Source: Cyclospora cayetanensis (lineage: Eukaryota > Apicomplexa > Conoidasida > Eucoccidiorida > Eimeriidae). From it: 64,000 bases of DNA. This document shows, piece after piece, positions 1 through 11,818 of the stretch (its first letter is position 1; every line of letters begins with the position of its first letter). The position numbers and the translations under genes were made by a program. Location: NCBI RefSeq assembly GCF_002999335.1, contig NW_020312657.1, positions 124,001-188,000 on the forward strand. The letters run 5' to 3'. The notes under the pieces were generated by a model. The model saw only the letters and a list, made by a program, of their open reading frames with translations, was not told where the DNA came from and did not search any database.

Positions 1-998
1 TACCATTGCTGCACAGGTCCTCCCGATATCAGCAACACTAGTAAGCTATACACACTAGACCTACTTTAACGCACTCTTTTGAGGAGGACTACATTTTCCT
101 AGATGGGTGTAGTATACGTCAGTGCTTACTAGTTGATTCGGTAGCGTGATTGGGGTGTCGGCTGACGTAAATTACTTATATTCTTGTCTAGAGGATTTAA
201 GATGAAGGAATAAGATTTTGTTCGAGCTCTCTTTATAAGGCTTTTGTAAAGGTAGAATCTCGAAGGTAAGCTTCGCACCAATAGCGTACTTATCCCTCAA
301 AGTGCAGCCGCTTTAGTGTAGGTTAGCCGGGATGAATACCGGCGACAATGCCATCCACAAGCTTCTTTCAGGGAACCCGAAGCATATTTTGCATGTTCCA
401 ATTCCTCCAGTAGAGGAGGAGAGTATGAGCGCGAACAGAACAAGAGTGACAACAGACCTAAGAGCAAGGATACGTATCAAGCAGAGTGAGCAGGGAAGGG
501 GAAATCAGGGTGAATAGAAGAATGTGTTCGGGAATTAAGTAAGAAATTCAAAAAAATCGTATTAAAAACAGATGACTCCCTCGCTCTAGGGAATACAACC
601 CGGCTTTTGTCGAGTCGGTCAACAATCCAACTACGACGCATGCGACTGAGTTCATGTTCTCTGCGCCCCCAGTGTACCATTTTATTGATTTTAGATAAAA
701 TTGTCAAGAAAATGAGTTAAGGAGGAGTTGTGAAATTTAATACTGCTCCTGAGTCGCGGTGTGTGGTTGCGCACAGTGTCATACGAGACACACACGCTCA
801 GGGCTACTCCTTGATCTACAAGCCCCACTTTTATCTTTAAACATATGATGGAAGCTTAAGGATTTAGCATATATTATAGCTCTAAACTTTTTAGAGAGTT
901 TCACAGCCAATACACCTGAACCAACGAACCGCACTGTGGTGTAGTCCAATGGTTCATGAACGGCTTTTCCCATATCGCCGTGACTTCCAGCGTTAGCG
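1..998. other. Intergenic, no gene recognised
   Basis: AT-richer, low-complexity-poor stretch upstream of the rhoptry-like gene. Only short open frames (up to about 90 codons) occur and none matches a family I know. It may hold the promoter of the gene starting at 999. Confidence 0.5.
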
Positions 999-3425
999 AT
1001 GCATTTCATTTCGCCTTTTTTCATCATCCTTGGATTGAAGACTGTGCTCACCCTGAACGCCTCGGACCATGGTGCACCTTCGGTGTCATTCCTTGAGAAT
1101 AGCCGGCTGCTCCAAACGTTGGGGCGGCATGCAGGCAGAGCCCTAGAATCCCATCACCTACACCAGAGGCCACAACAGCGCGTCATACCGCAGGCAATGA
1201 ACCCGAGACGGAATCAATCGCGGTCGGATGGGAGGCCTAATAGAGTCTATGCTGCAGCCAGAACGTACCCATTGCCGCAACAGCACCCAGTGCATCCCTT
1301 GGATCAGCAGCGTATGCTGCATGGAATACTGCAAACCCGGCATTACGATATCAGGGGTCGAGCTGGAGCCCTAGGACCCCAGGGGAGACCAGATACAGCA
1401 ACGGGGGAAACCCCTCAAGCGAGTCCATCAGCCTCTCCTGAAGATCTCCCTGCTATGGATCCAGCAAATAGGGAGCTGGCTGAAGCCGCGTCTGCTGCAG
1501 CAGCTCTGGTGAGGGAAGCACAGAGGCTTGAGGGGGGGGGGACCGTCCCCCCGGAGATCGCGGCAAGCCTCACGGCATTGCAGCACTTATCAGTCCCGGA
1601 GTTGGGCAAGGGGCCGTTTGCAGCAGGGCATTTGCTTTTCTTGTCGGATGTGTACAGCCCAGGAGACAAGCAGGTTGAGCTCAGGAAGGTTCCTGTTGTC
1701 TTCCAGCGATTTGTTACATTGGGCCGTAGCGTCGCTGTGTTCGAAATGGAAGCAGGAGGCCCCCCTTTCAGCGCGTTACTCCCTGGATTGCATCATTTGA
1801 GACTCGGATTTGGAGCGATTGAGGCTCCCAGACAAGATTCAGACAAGCAGCAGCCGCAGCTTTCTGGCCTAGGGCCTTCCCCAGACGCCGTGAGTGCGGC
1901 CGCTGTTGTGGGGGAAAGTCAAGTACGCAGAGCCTTTCAGGTGGCTGAAAGGATTCTGCAGTCTGATTTTGCATCCGTGAAGGATGCGTCTCGGCGCTCA
2001 GCTTTGCTCTTGCCGCTGTATGCGGTCTACATTCCCCGCCATGGTCAGAGCTACGCGTGGGTAGGACCAGTTGTTTTCTCACCCTCGGCTGCAATTACTT
2101 CGGCTTACGTTTGCACCCTACAAGACATCCTCAGTCCATCGGCGGCACGCGAAAGAAAAACGCACGTCCTTTTCCCTCCCCCGCCACCTGAAGCTCAAAC
2201 CGAAACACCAGGGGCCCCCGCCCCTCCGGCTCAAGACAAAAAATCGAATTCGGAAAGAAGCACTATTAACCTGCCTGCTGATGGTTCACGACCAAACACG
2301 GGAGCCACTTCGGCTACGACGGCCCTTGCCCGTTCTCCTGTTGCGCCGAAGGCACCTGAGGCCTTGAGTGCTGCTGCTAGAGAGTATATCTGTGAGCGTC
2401 TGTTACGGGGTGTTAGCAGCCTGCATTCTGCGGGTTTAGCGCTTGGCCGAAACCTTACCTTAGAGGGTGTAGTCGTTGCGGCTGATGGCAAAGTTTATCT
2501 CTCGGATTTAGAGAACGTTGCGACTGCAACTGACAGTGAGCCGTGTGCAGCCGCATTGCCGCTGTCCCCGCCTTACGCTCCACCGGCTACCCCCGTGCAG
2601 CTTCTGCACGCTGCCGTTCCATTGTCTGCCGCTGTAGAGCCTGAGGTACCAGGACAGTTATCCTCAGCTCCTAATCGACTGCCGCCTCCCTCTGGAGCTG
2701 CGTCTACTGCCGCTGGCCTTCCCTTGGCTGCTCCACCGAATGTACCGACCCCACCCGCAGTGTGCCCCATAGGAGTAAAGGGTATCGATAGCAGACAAAA
2801 GAGCGAGTCTCTGCAGCTCGGCATTCTCCTCTTACAGATTCTGTCGGGGGGAACCTTGCCACGAAACTTGCCGAAATTCCTCCCACCCGCCCAGGTCCTG
2901 GATGCTCTCTCCTCGCACCTCCAAACGCAGCAGCAGCACGTTCATGAGCAGCAAATACAGCAGCAAATACAGCAGCAGCACGTGCAGGAGCAGCAAATAC
3001 AGCAGCAGCAACAACAAATACAGCAGCAGAAGCAGCAGCAGCAACAACAAATACAGCAGCAGAAGCAGCAGCAGCAACAGCATATACTGCAGCAAATACA
3101 GCAGCAGCAGCAGCAGCCAGTGCAAGAGATGGTGCCGATTTACCCTCATCAGACACCGGAAAGGTATTGGCAGGAAGACACATGCAACTCCTTCGAGGGG
3201 ACACTATCTCCACTAGGCGCGGCCATTGCCGAGCTGGCGCGGCAAGAGCTGAATCCGAAATGGACGAAATGCATCAGTGGCCTGTTAGGTTGTGAGGGGG
3301 GGGGGCCCCTAACGGCAGTGGAGGCAGCAAATCTGGTTTTTTCAAGCGCGGATGGGACGTTCCCAAGGGGTGCAGGCGCGGAGGCTCAGCCGCAAGACAC
3401 GAAGACGCCGGCAAAACAAACATGA
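999..3425 (+). CDS. Rhoptry kinase (ROPK)-like secreted pseudokinase
   Basis: Single-exon 808-aa protein. The first ~22 residues are hydrophobic and look like a signal peptide, followed by an Arg/Gln-rich segment as in rhoptry ROP2-family proteins. A degenerate protein-kinase fold is visible. Residues ~459-509 hold an alpha-E/catalytic-loop-like segment with HSAGLALGRNLTLEG, where the catalytic Asp and loop Asn are missing, and then YLSDLE in place of a DFG motif. Residues ~597-625 resemble helix F (LGILLLQILSG), and ~733-784 resemble the last C-lobe helices. A poly-Gln stretch (~643-707) sits inside the C-lobe. Loss of the catalytic residues implies a pseudokinase, probably a scaffold or regulator secreted from rhoptries. 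Coccidian ROPK genes are often intronless, which fits. The family call rests on fold pattern and context, not on close sequence identity, so another divergent secreted kinase-like protein is possible. Confidence 0.6.
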   Translation: MHFISPFFIILGLKTVLTLNASDHGAPSVSFLENSRLLQTLGRHAGRALESHHLHQRPQQRVIPQAMNPRRNQSRSDGRPNRVYAAARTYPLPQQHPVHPLDQQRMLHGILQTRHYDIRGRAGALGPQGRPDTATGETPQASPSASPEDLPAMDPANRELAEAASAAAALVREAQRLEGGGTVPPEIAASLTALQHLSVPELGKGPFAAGHLLFLSDVYSPGDKQVELRKVPVVFQRFVTLGRSVAVFEMEAGGPPFSALLPGLHHLRLGFGAIEAPRQDSDKQQPQLSGLGPSPDAVSAAAVVGESQVRRAFQVAERILQSDFASVKDASRRSALLLPLYAVYIPRHGQSYAWVGPVVFSPSAAITSAYVCTLQDILSPSAARERKTHVLFPPPPPEAQTETPGAPAPPAQDKKSNSERSTINLPADGSRPNTGATSATTALARSPVAPKAPEALSAAAREYICERLLRGVSSLHSAGLALGRNLTLEGVVVAADGKVYLSDLENVATATDSEPCAAALPLSPPYAPPATPVQLLHAAVPLSAAVEPEVPGQLSSAPNRLPPPSGAASTAAGLPLAAPPNVPTPPAVCPIGVKGIDSRQKSESLQLGILLLQILSGGTLPRNLPKFLPPAQVLDALSSHLQTQQQHVHEQQIQQQIQQQHVQEQQIQQQQQQIQQQKQQQQQQIQQQKQQQQQHILQQIQQQQQQPVQEMVPIYPHQTPERYWQEDTCNSFEGTLSPLGAAIAELARQELNPKWTKCISGLLGCEGGGPLTAVEAANLVFSSADGTFPRGAGAEAQPQDTKTPAKQT
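2926..3120 (+). repeat. CAG/CAA repeat coding poly-Gln
   Basis: Interrupted CAG/CAA run with periodic ATA/GTG/GAG codons, translated as Gln-rich sequence inside the kinase-like C-lobe. It is typical of the homopolymeric amino-acid repeats of Eimeria. Confidence 0.9.
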
Positions 3426-4200
3426 ATGATGCAACGGTAGATAGAAGTAGTCCGTGCAGTGGCATTCAGTGCAGCAACGGTTGCAGCGGCAGTTCCAGCA
3501 CGAAATGTCTCATGGGCAGCAACAGCATCGGACTAGCAAGACAAAACAATTGTTTTTTTAAATGTGTCTCATAGTTGCAGCTTTAGTGCTCTTTCTAGGC
3601 AGATACTCGTATCACTCTCCCCCCAACCAACTGTGCATTGTGTTGTCTCGTCCTGATGATTGATTCTTTTTGAACGCCTGTTCAAGATGCAGGTGCCATC
3701 GCGAGACTCCCTTAAAATAAACCTTGGTTTACGGGAGAGCTAATATCCTTTCCTATACATAGCGCAAAGGGCGTTGGGTTGGAGGCCCTCGTACAGGGCC
3801 AGCAGGGGGTGGGGGGTGGTGGTGGAAACACGAAGGGCCGCATGAGCAACCATAGAGATGCAAAATCCCTCATTTGTACCACATGAGGGAGAGTCTCAAA
3901 ACCGATGCAAAAGAAGTGCCGCCAAGCCTTGACAGGGGTACTACTACAACGCATGGGCAAGGAGAGACAAAAGGGAGGGGGGGAGTGGGAAGTGTATTTC
4001 ATGGGGTGTACGGGTAGGAGAGCGACGACATCGGGCATCTAGGGCATGGATGACAGAAACGGAAGCTCTGTCATACCCTACAATAGATCGCAAAAGGCCT
4101 CGTACATGGCCCCCTCCCGACAGGCATACATCTAGGACCATCACTGTCGCCACAAGTTCGCCTCGCGCTGCATACACTACAACAGCCCATGTGCCCCCCG
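3426..4200. other. Convergent intergenic region
   Basis: Lies between the 3' ends of the rhoptry-like gene (+) and the Ski2-like gene (-), and presumably contains both 3' UTRs. No coding exon was recognised. Confidence 0.6.
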
Positions 4201-7200
4201 TCACTGTAGATACAGGGAAGTCGCGAATACGATGTCTCGGCGGATCCTTTGAGAGGCCCCCTGCAGTTTTGCAACGAGCGTGAGGTCTCCAGTGAGCGTC
4301 ATGGCTTGACCCAGCTGCAAGAGCACACAAGCAAGCCATACGCATGCCTGCGTGGCGAGCCGACAGTTCGCCATATCGCTCGCGTGTATCTACAGGAACA
4401 CTTATACATACATAGCACTGAGCAGCGCATACGTTCATATACATATACTTATTTATACTGTGCTGGAAAAAGCAGGGGTACATCCAAGCAGGGATGGCTG
4501 AAGGGTAGGCAGGGAATAGAGCTATATATTTCGCTGCCAGTCTGTTTGTCTGTCTGTCTGTCTTCTTGTGTGTCTGCTTGTTTGTGTGTTTCTCTGCAGG
4601 TCTGTCTGTCTGTTTGTCTGTCTGTCTGTTTTTCTGTTTGTCTGTCTGTCTGTTTTTCTGTTTGTCTGTCTGTCTGCTTTTCTGTTTGTCTGTCTGTCTG
4701 TTTTTCTGTTTGTCTGTCTGTCTGTTTTTCTGTTTGTCTGTCTGTCTGTTTTTCTGTTTGTCTGTCTGTCTGCTTCTCTGCCAGTCTGTCTGCCTGCTTC
4801 TCTGCCAGTCTGTCTGTCTGCCAGTCTGTCTGTCAGTTTCTCTGCAAGTCTGTTTGTTTGTCTGTCTGGTAATCCTGCATCCCTTAGCGCGCACCTTCCT
4901 AATAAGTTCGTCAAGTCGCAAAAAGCTTCGAACGACAGACCCCTCCTGAGGCGAAGAGCACCGAGAAGTGGCAGTTGGTCACATGGATTTCTCACGCAGT
5001 GCACAAGCATGTCTTAGCAAGAGGCCCCCTATAATGCCCTGAGGCAGCCTGACTCACGTGAAGGCTGGTAAGGCGTACGACGCTGGCGAAAGACGCACCC
5101 CGTGCCCACTCATACGCAACCTGCGGCAGCGCACCAGCAAACATACACTCATAGATGTATATATGTATAGATATTTATACATACACATACATACATACAC
5201 ACACATACATACACACACATACATACACATACATACATACACACACATACATACACGCATACATTCATACCTATCCATACATACATATATATACATAGAT
5301 ACATGCGTACATTCATACATACATACACCCCCAGAATGTCGGCCTGCCTGCCTGCCTGCCTGTGCCCCCACCCTACCCTACACGGCTGCCTTCTCGAAGC
5401 CGCCCTTATGAGCGCTTCTTAAAGAGCTTGAAAAAAAGTCTCACGAGTGCCATGTCAAAGTTGCAAAGCTTCCACCAGTCTTCATCAGCAACTCGAAGGC
5501 CCTCCTGTTTCTGCGCGACCAGCAGCTGCGTGTGGAGAGCCTCCGCCTGTACAGACACCCGAGAAGGGAAGAAGCCTGTGAGGCGAAAGCGTGCCGCTGC
5601 AATCCTGCGGGTGCACAGCGTGAAGCGGCGAACTCGCGCGCACTCCTGCTCTGCGGAAAGGCCTCATTGATTAATTATGCCTTACAAGGCTGCGAGCTTC
5701 CTGCACTCCTGGTGTCGGGGCAGGTACTTCGGCCTGCTCTCTGTCACAGCCGACGAAGGCGCTCAAAACTGCAGCCACCTCTTCAACTGAGAGACCCTGC
5801 TCGAAAATTGCGAGAAAGAGGCGCAAGGCGAAAGAAGAACCGTTAAGAGAAGCAAGGGGGGTGCATGCACACATGCTTTCACACGTGCATGCAAGCACGC
5901 ATGAAAAGCAACGGCACACGCATGCATGCATGCATGCATGCGTACATGAAAAGCAAGGGGCACACACAAGCATGCATGCACGCATGCACACATCGTTGCA
6001 GCCCCCAGGTGCCGTTTCTCTTGGAAAGCACACTTATCCAAGCAAAAGAACAGAGGGGGTGGAGCGAGCGTGGCAGTAGGGGTGACTACTAAACACGGAA
6101 AGAAAGCACTCACATCGAGGCCGTTTTGAAAGATGAACTCGGCAAGCGTCAATTCATCGCCAGACACGACCTGACACGCCACTCGACCCTGCAGCAGCAA
6201 ACCGAACAACACTTCCTAGCACACAACCTTCTTCTTGCTTCCCCACCTCTTCCTTCTCCCCCCTCTCTCAGCACGCCTATTCACGCCCCAGACTCAGCTG
6301 CGCAGCTCTGCTTCAACAGAGAGCTACTTACTCGCACCGCGTTCACGGTACAGGAATGCGGAGAGTTCAAAGACATTCAAAAAAATATAAGAGGCATCCC
6401 CTGCCCATCCACGCCAAACACCTTTGGCCACCTCGCCGTTCCCCGAAAAACACACGCACAACTTCCGCAGTCGCGCAAGAAGTAGACGCTAGACAAGTCT
6501 GCTGTAAACTCTGTTCCCCTGCACTGCCTCCTACGCACCTTGAGAGTCGGAATTCCCTCGGCATCTAAAAAGCCAAAGCGTCTCAAAAATCGCTGTCTCG
6601 CGAGCAGATCTGGGTAGAGATCCAAAGACCTAGCATCCAACGATTCCGATAAGGCCACTGCTTCTTCCTCGAGCTGCAAGAACCGTCCCGTCAACAAATA
6701 CCGCAAAACCACACATAGACGGCAAGCAGCAGTCTTCCCCCTCCCCCTCCCCCCATGAAGTGAGCCGATGCTGCGAAAAAACGAGCTACTCAGCAGGATA
6801 CCACGTGGCGGTCCATCCTTATCCCCCACACACATACACTTAACGCCGGAAAGGGGAGCACGCGAGCTACTCTGGTTGCCAGTAGCAGTTTGCAAGCAGT
6901 TTGCCAGTAGCAAAGAGCGCAATGTTGCGCTGCAGCATTCGTAGAGGCATGCATGCACAGGCACGTAAGCGGCTGCTCTCAGCCTGTGCAAAGAGGCTCT
7001 CTCTCGTTTCTGGGCGAAGAGGCAGTCAGGAGGTCCCTCCCTCCTGCCGTCCAACGCATACCTTGATTTGCTTGATCGCGAGAGGGAGATGCTGCCCCTT
7101 TAGCTGGCAGTCTGCACACGGGTTCTCCTTCAGCTGCCTCTGCAGCTCTCCGTACTTCATCAGCGGCTGCAGGAAATCCAGATCGACTCTCGGCAACAAA

Positions 7201-10194
7201 TCTTCCCACTTGAGACCATGAACGCCCCCCTCTGCCTCCTCTACAAGGCGGCTCAGCGACTGAAGGCAAAGACGCACAAAAGGTCACTGACTGAAACAAG
7301 TAAGGATCCATCTGCAAGAAAAAGCTGCCACACAAAGCAAGAAAGCGTTCCGCATGCACCAGCACCACCGCTTCACAAGCCCCAAAGGGCATGCTAGTCG
7401 CGGCCGTCTTGCGCAGCACCAACAACAGCAAAAAGAAACAAATCCTCGCTCACTCACTTCTTCCTCCCCTTCCCTTCCCTTCCTCCTCTCCTCTCCCCTT
7501 CCCTTGCCTTCCTCCTCTCCCCTTGCCTTCCTCCTCTCCTCTCCCCTTCCCTTCCTCCTCTCCCCTTCCCTTGCCTTGCTCCTCTGCCCTCCCCTTCCCT
7601 TCCTCTTCCCCAACAGCCACAACAGCAACAAGAAGGGAGCAAAGAGACTCACACTGGCGACGGTATTTAAATGAACAACATTGGTTTTGCTGAAGTCTGC
7701 AGGCGGATGGACCTTTTTATCTGCCACCTGTTCGACATTGTTGAGGCTGACACTCTTCAGCACTGCCCACTCGCTGCTGCCAGTACACCCAGGCAATCCA
7801 CTCGCAATGTCTTCTAAGTCGAGGGGGGCCCCCCGGGGGCCCCCACCCCCCGCTCCCCACGCAGCCTTTGAGGAAACCCCCCTGCAGATACTGCCGCTGG
7901 ACAGCACTGTGCCGCTCGTGAGAGCAGAGGCGTCTCCTAGAGAGAGAAGCAGCAGACACACGAAAAACAGCAAGCTCGATCTTCGAATGCGCAGCGAACC
8001 TCCCCCTCCCCCCCTACCCGACAGCTGCAACGTGGGGAAAGCGGAGAGGCACAAGCCAAGAAAGCCTCCTCCCCCATGGTTTAGGCACTTCTCGCAACCT
8101 TAACAGAAACTTTTCAGGCTGAAACAGCCGAAGACGCGTCGACAGCAGCGAAACTGGCTAGGAGCTAGCTGCAATGTGATGGCGAACATCTCTAGAGGGC
8201 GTGCTGTCTCCTTTAAGGCCCCTTGTTATGGTGAGGCACTCCCAGCCATGCGGCTGAATATCAACCTAAATCCACCTACTTCTGCCTTCACCACCTCTTA
8301 GAGCAGAAACGGAGAAGCCTTGAGGAAACAGGACCAGCATGCTGAACGTCGGAGGTTCTGGAAAGATGACACACCACAAAGCAAATGCCGAAAATCCCCC
8401 TACACCCTCAGCATGCGAAAGCGTCCCCCACCCCACCCGCATCCTTTTGAGGCCCCTTCGACGCTGCTACAGCGGAAAGGAGACTTTGCCATTGAAGAAA
8501 ACATCCGAAACATGCGCGAGCAAGACAGCATGCACAGCCATGCAGAGATGCGCAGGAGAGAGCGAGGGGGCCCCTCCGCGAGCAGAGGGGGGAAGCGATC
8601 TCAATAAGGGATACACAGCCACCACACATCGCAGCCTTGCGTTCACGCAGGGGTAAAGCCGGCACAGAGCAGCACGCCAAAGCAACGCAGAAGCCTCAGA
8701 AAAAGCATCTAGGATCAACCATGCAGAAGGCAAGAGCAAATCCTGAGCGGCAGCAGCAGGATCTGCCAGCTCTGAGCTGAGCCAGCTGAAATTGCATTTT
8801 CACGGACAAAAATCCGGCAGAAAAAACTCGCACTGACAAGACGTTCCAACACGTTTTCCGCTGCTGCTGCAGGCGTGAGAGGGGGGGAGAAAAAGAGAAG
8901 GAGCAAAAAAGGGGGGAAAATCCGAAAACCCCCGTGAGCGAGCGAGCCGACAAGAAGATACGCGTGCAAATACAGACGAAAATAGAAAAAAAGGCCCATA
9001 GAGAAAAAGTACAGACAAGTATACACACATACACTCACACAGCGAGACAGACACATAGACAGACAGACATACACACATACACAAATATAGCCAAACACAC
9101 ACAAACATAGCTTTCCCCAAGCACCCGTATACTTCGCATACCTCCTTGAATGATAGGCACGAAGTCTACGCTGAGGATGACGGCTGGAAGTGAGAAGGGC
9201 AGCAGTTGCGTGAGCGAGTGAACGAAAACAATACGGCCCATGCAGAATACGGAGGAGGCGATCTGGCGCTGTTGCCACACCTTCCTACGCGGAAACACAT
9301 ACCCAGAGGAAACGCAAAGTCTGCTATGAGGAGGGAGGCAGAAAGGCAGCGGGGGAGAGAGGGAGTGGCTTTGCTACATGGCGGATGGTGAAGCGATGAT
9401 GAAGAGGAAGACAAAGAAAAGGACAGTCGCATGTCATGTCATGTCACATGTGCCGTTAATACGAAACGCCTCCTGCTGCTACATATATATATGTGTATAT
9501 GTATATGTACGTATATATATATATGCATATATGTATATGTACGTATATATATACATGTATATGTATACATCTATATGTACGTATATATATATATATACAT
9601 GTATATCTATATATACATATATATATGCATATATCTATATGTACGTATATATATATATATATGCATATATCCATATGTACACATATTTATTTATATATAG
9701 GTGCTAGTAACCCGCAAGAGAAGGAGTTCTAGGCAGCAAGATACGATGAACGCATGCATTGGCGAGGCAGCACGAGCCACAGGAGCATCCGAATGCCTTG
9801 CAACGGACAGATGAACGCGCTCTCCAACTTGATGCCACTGTCGCTGAATCTCTGCATAGTTGCGGATCGTTGGCTTCCCAAAGATGCAGTCAATTGGCGG
9901 CAAAGCAGCCAAGGCCTGAGAATCATACACTCAGCGGATAAGAAATTGCATGTTTTGCACGTGCATTTTGTATACCGGCAAGCACACTGCACATGCATAT
10001 CTAGAAGTATACAACACTTTTGTCAACTTCCGGATGCAGCGCTTGCGGTCTTGCAGTTTCTCTCGTTCTATCTCTATCTCCCTCTCTTTTGCCCTCGTTC
10101 TCTGTATCTCTCTCTCTTTATCTATCGCTCTCTGTTTATCTATTTCTCTAGATCTATATATCTATCTCTATCTATCTATATTTATCTATCTATC

Positions 10195-10245
<51 letters not shown>

Positions 10246-11777
10246 TTATCTATCTATCTCTATCTCTTTCTACTTTCTCTCGATTGATCTCTTTCTATCT
10301 ACCTCCCTATTTCTCTCCCTATCTCTCTCTCTATTTATCTCTTTCTATCTATCTGGTGTGCAGGAAGCCATTGAGAACGCATCATCAAAGGCACACGTAT
10401 TCTACACCCTATATGTACTTAAGTGCATGGGAAGCTGCTCTTGCCTTCGTGCATCGTCGGAGGTTTCTCTTTATGACGGGCCGCTGTGTGGTTCGTGCAG
10501 CTTCCCTGAAACTGCTTCTCAGCAGCATTTCCACAGACAAAGAGTCCGCCTTTGCGTGAAGCAGCAGCAGCGTTTGATACGTAAGTCGGAAGCGCGAAGC
10601 CATCGGAGTCGCTCGCTCTATCATCATGGTTGTCAAGTCCTGCGAAAAAAAGTCCAACAGCAGATGCGGTGTATGTACACCCTCGATGGGGGGGCAGCAA
10701 GCGAGTTCTGCGTTCACGTAGAAAAGACGACGCCTGCGCATGTGCAGCTACTAAAGCCCTAAAGAGTTACGCAGCACCCTACACAGCATCTGCGGCAAAG
10801 CATCTGCATAAGCAGCAGCAACACAGCATCTGCAGCAGGAGCAAAGCATCTGCAACAAAGCATCAGCATCTGCAACAAAGCATCAGCATCTGCAGCAAAG
10901 CATCAGCATCTGCAACAAAGCATCTGCATCTGCAACAAAGCATCTGCATCTGCAACAAAGCATCTGCATCTGGAACAAAGCATCTGCATCTGCAACAGCA
11001 GCAAAGCATCTGCAACAGCAGCAAAGCTTCTGCAACAAAGCATCTGCATGTGCAACAAAGCATCAGCATCTGCAACAAAGCATCAGCATCTGCAGCATCT
11101 GCATCTGCAATGTGAGAACCTGCCTTTGGAGAAGGAATTTCATCGGGCGCAAAGACATAGACGTTTCCACAAGTGTCAATACCTCTGCGTCCTGCTCTGC
11201 CCGCCATCTGTACGAGGAATAAGGCGAGTCATGCACAGAGTAGCAGAAAATGTTCAATGCAAAAAAGAGGTGGGAAGGCAGGCAAGAAGCCGCAGCACAT
11301 GCAGAAGGACGCAGCTTCCAGCGGCAAAAAAAATGCGGAGGGAGACGTTTCTTTTTTTAAAAAAACAAAAAATCTCTCTTGCTCTTTATTTCTCTCTCTC
11401 TCTCGCTCTCTCGCTCTTTCTTTCTCTCTCTCTCGCTCTCTCTATATATATATACATATATATACATATATATTGCCTCGCGAGAGCCGTCGGCATGACC
11501 CCCTCCCCTTTCCTCCCCTCAAGAAATACCCGAACTGCTGCACGCTGCCACAGCTCTTAGCGAGCATTGCCCTCGTTCGTCGTATACCTGAGTGTATTCT
11601 GAGGCGTGAAGAGGCCGCATCTTCTCCCCATCGTGCTTGCGTATGTCGGTGAACACGACAGTCCTCGCAGGCATATTTAGACCAACAGCGAGAGTCTCAG
11701 TGGCGAAAAGGACGCGCACCAAGCCTCTCTGAAAGAGTATTTCTACCTGTCAGCACACCGCAATACCACAGTGCCCA

Positions 11778-11818
<41 letters not shown>

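Noticed and set aside
4860..5010. Minus-strand frame reading [17 protein letters not shown], resembling the Ski2 segment VYEWARGTPFAEICELT
   Set aside because: The true match ([21 protein letters not shown]) is the exon at 5058-5120. The next exon uses another frame ([17 protein letters not shown]), and the resemblance disappears once phases are respected.
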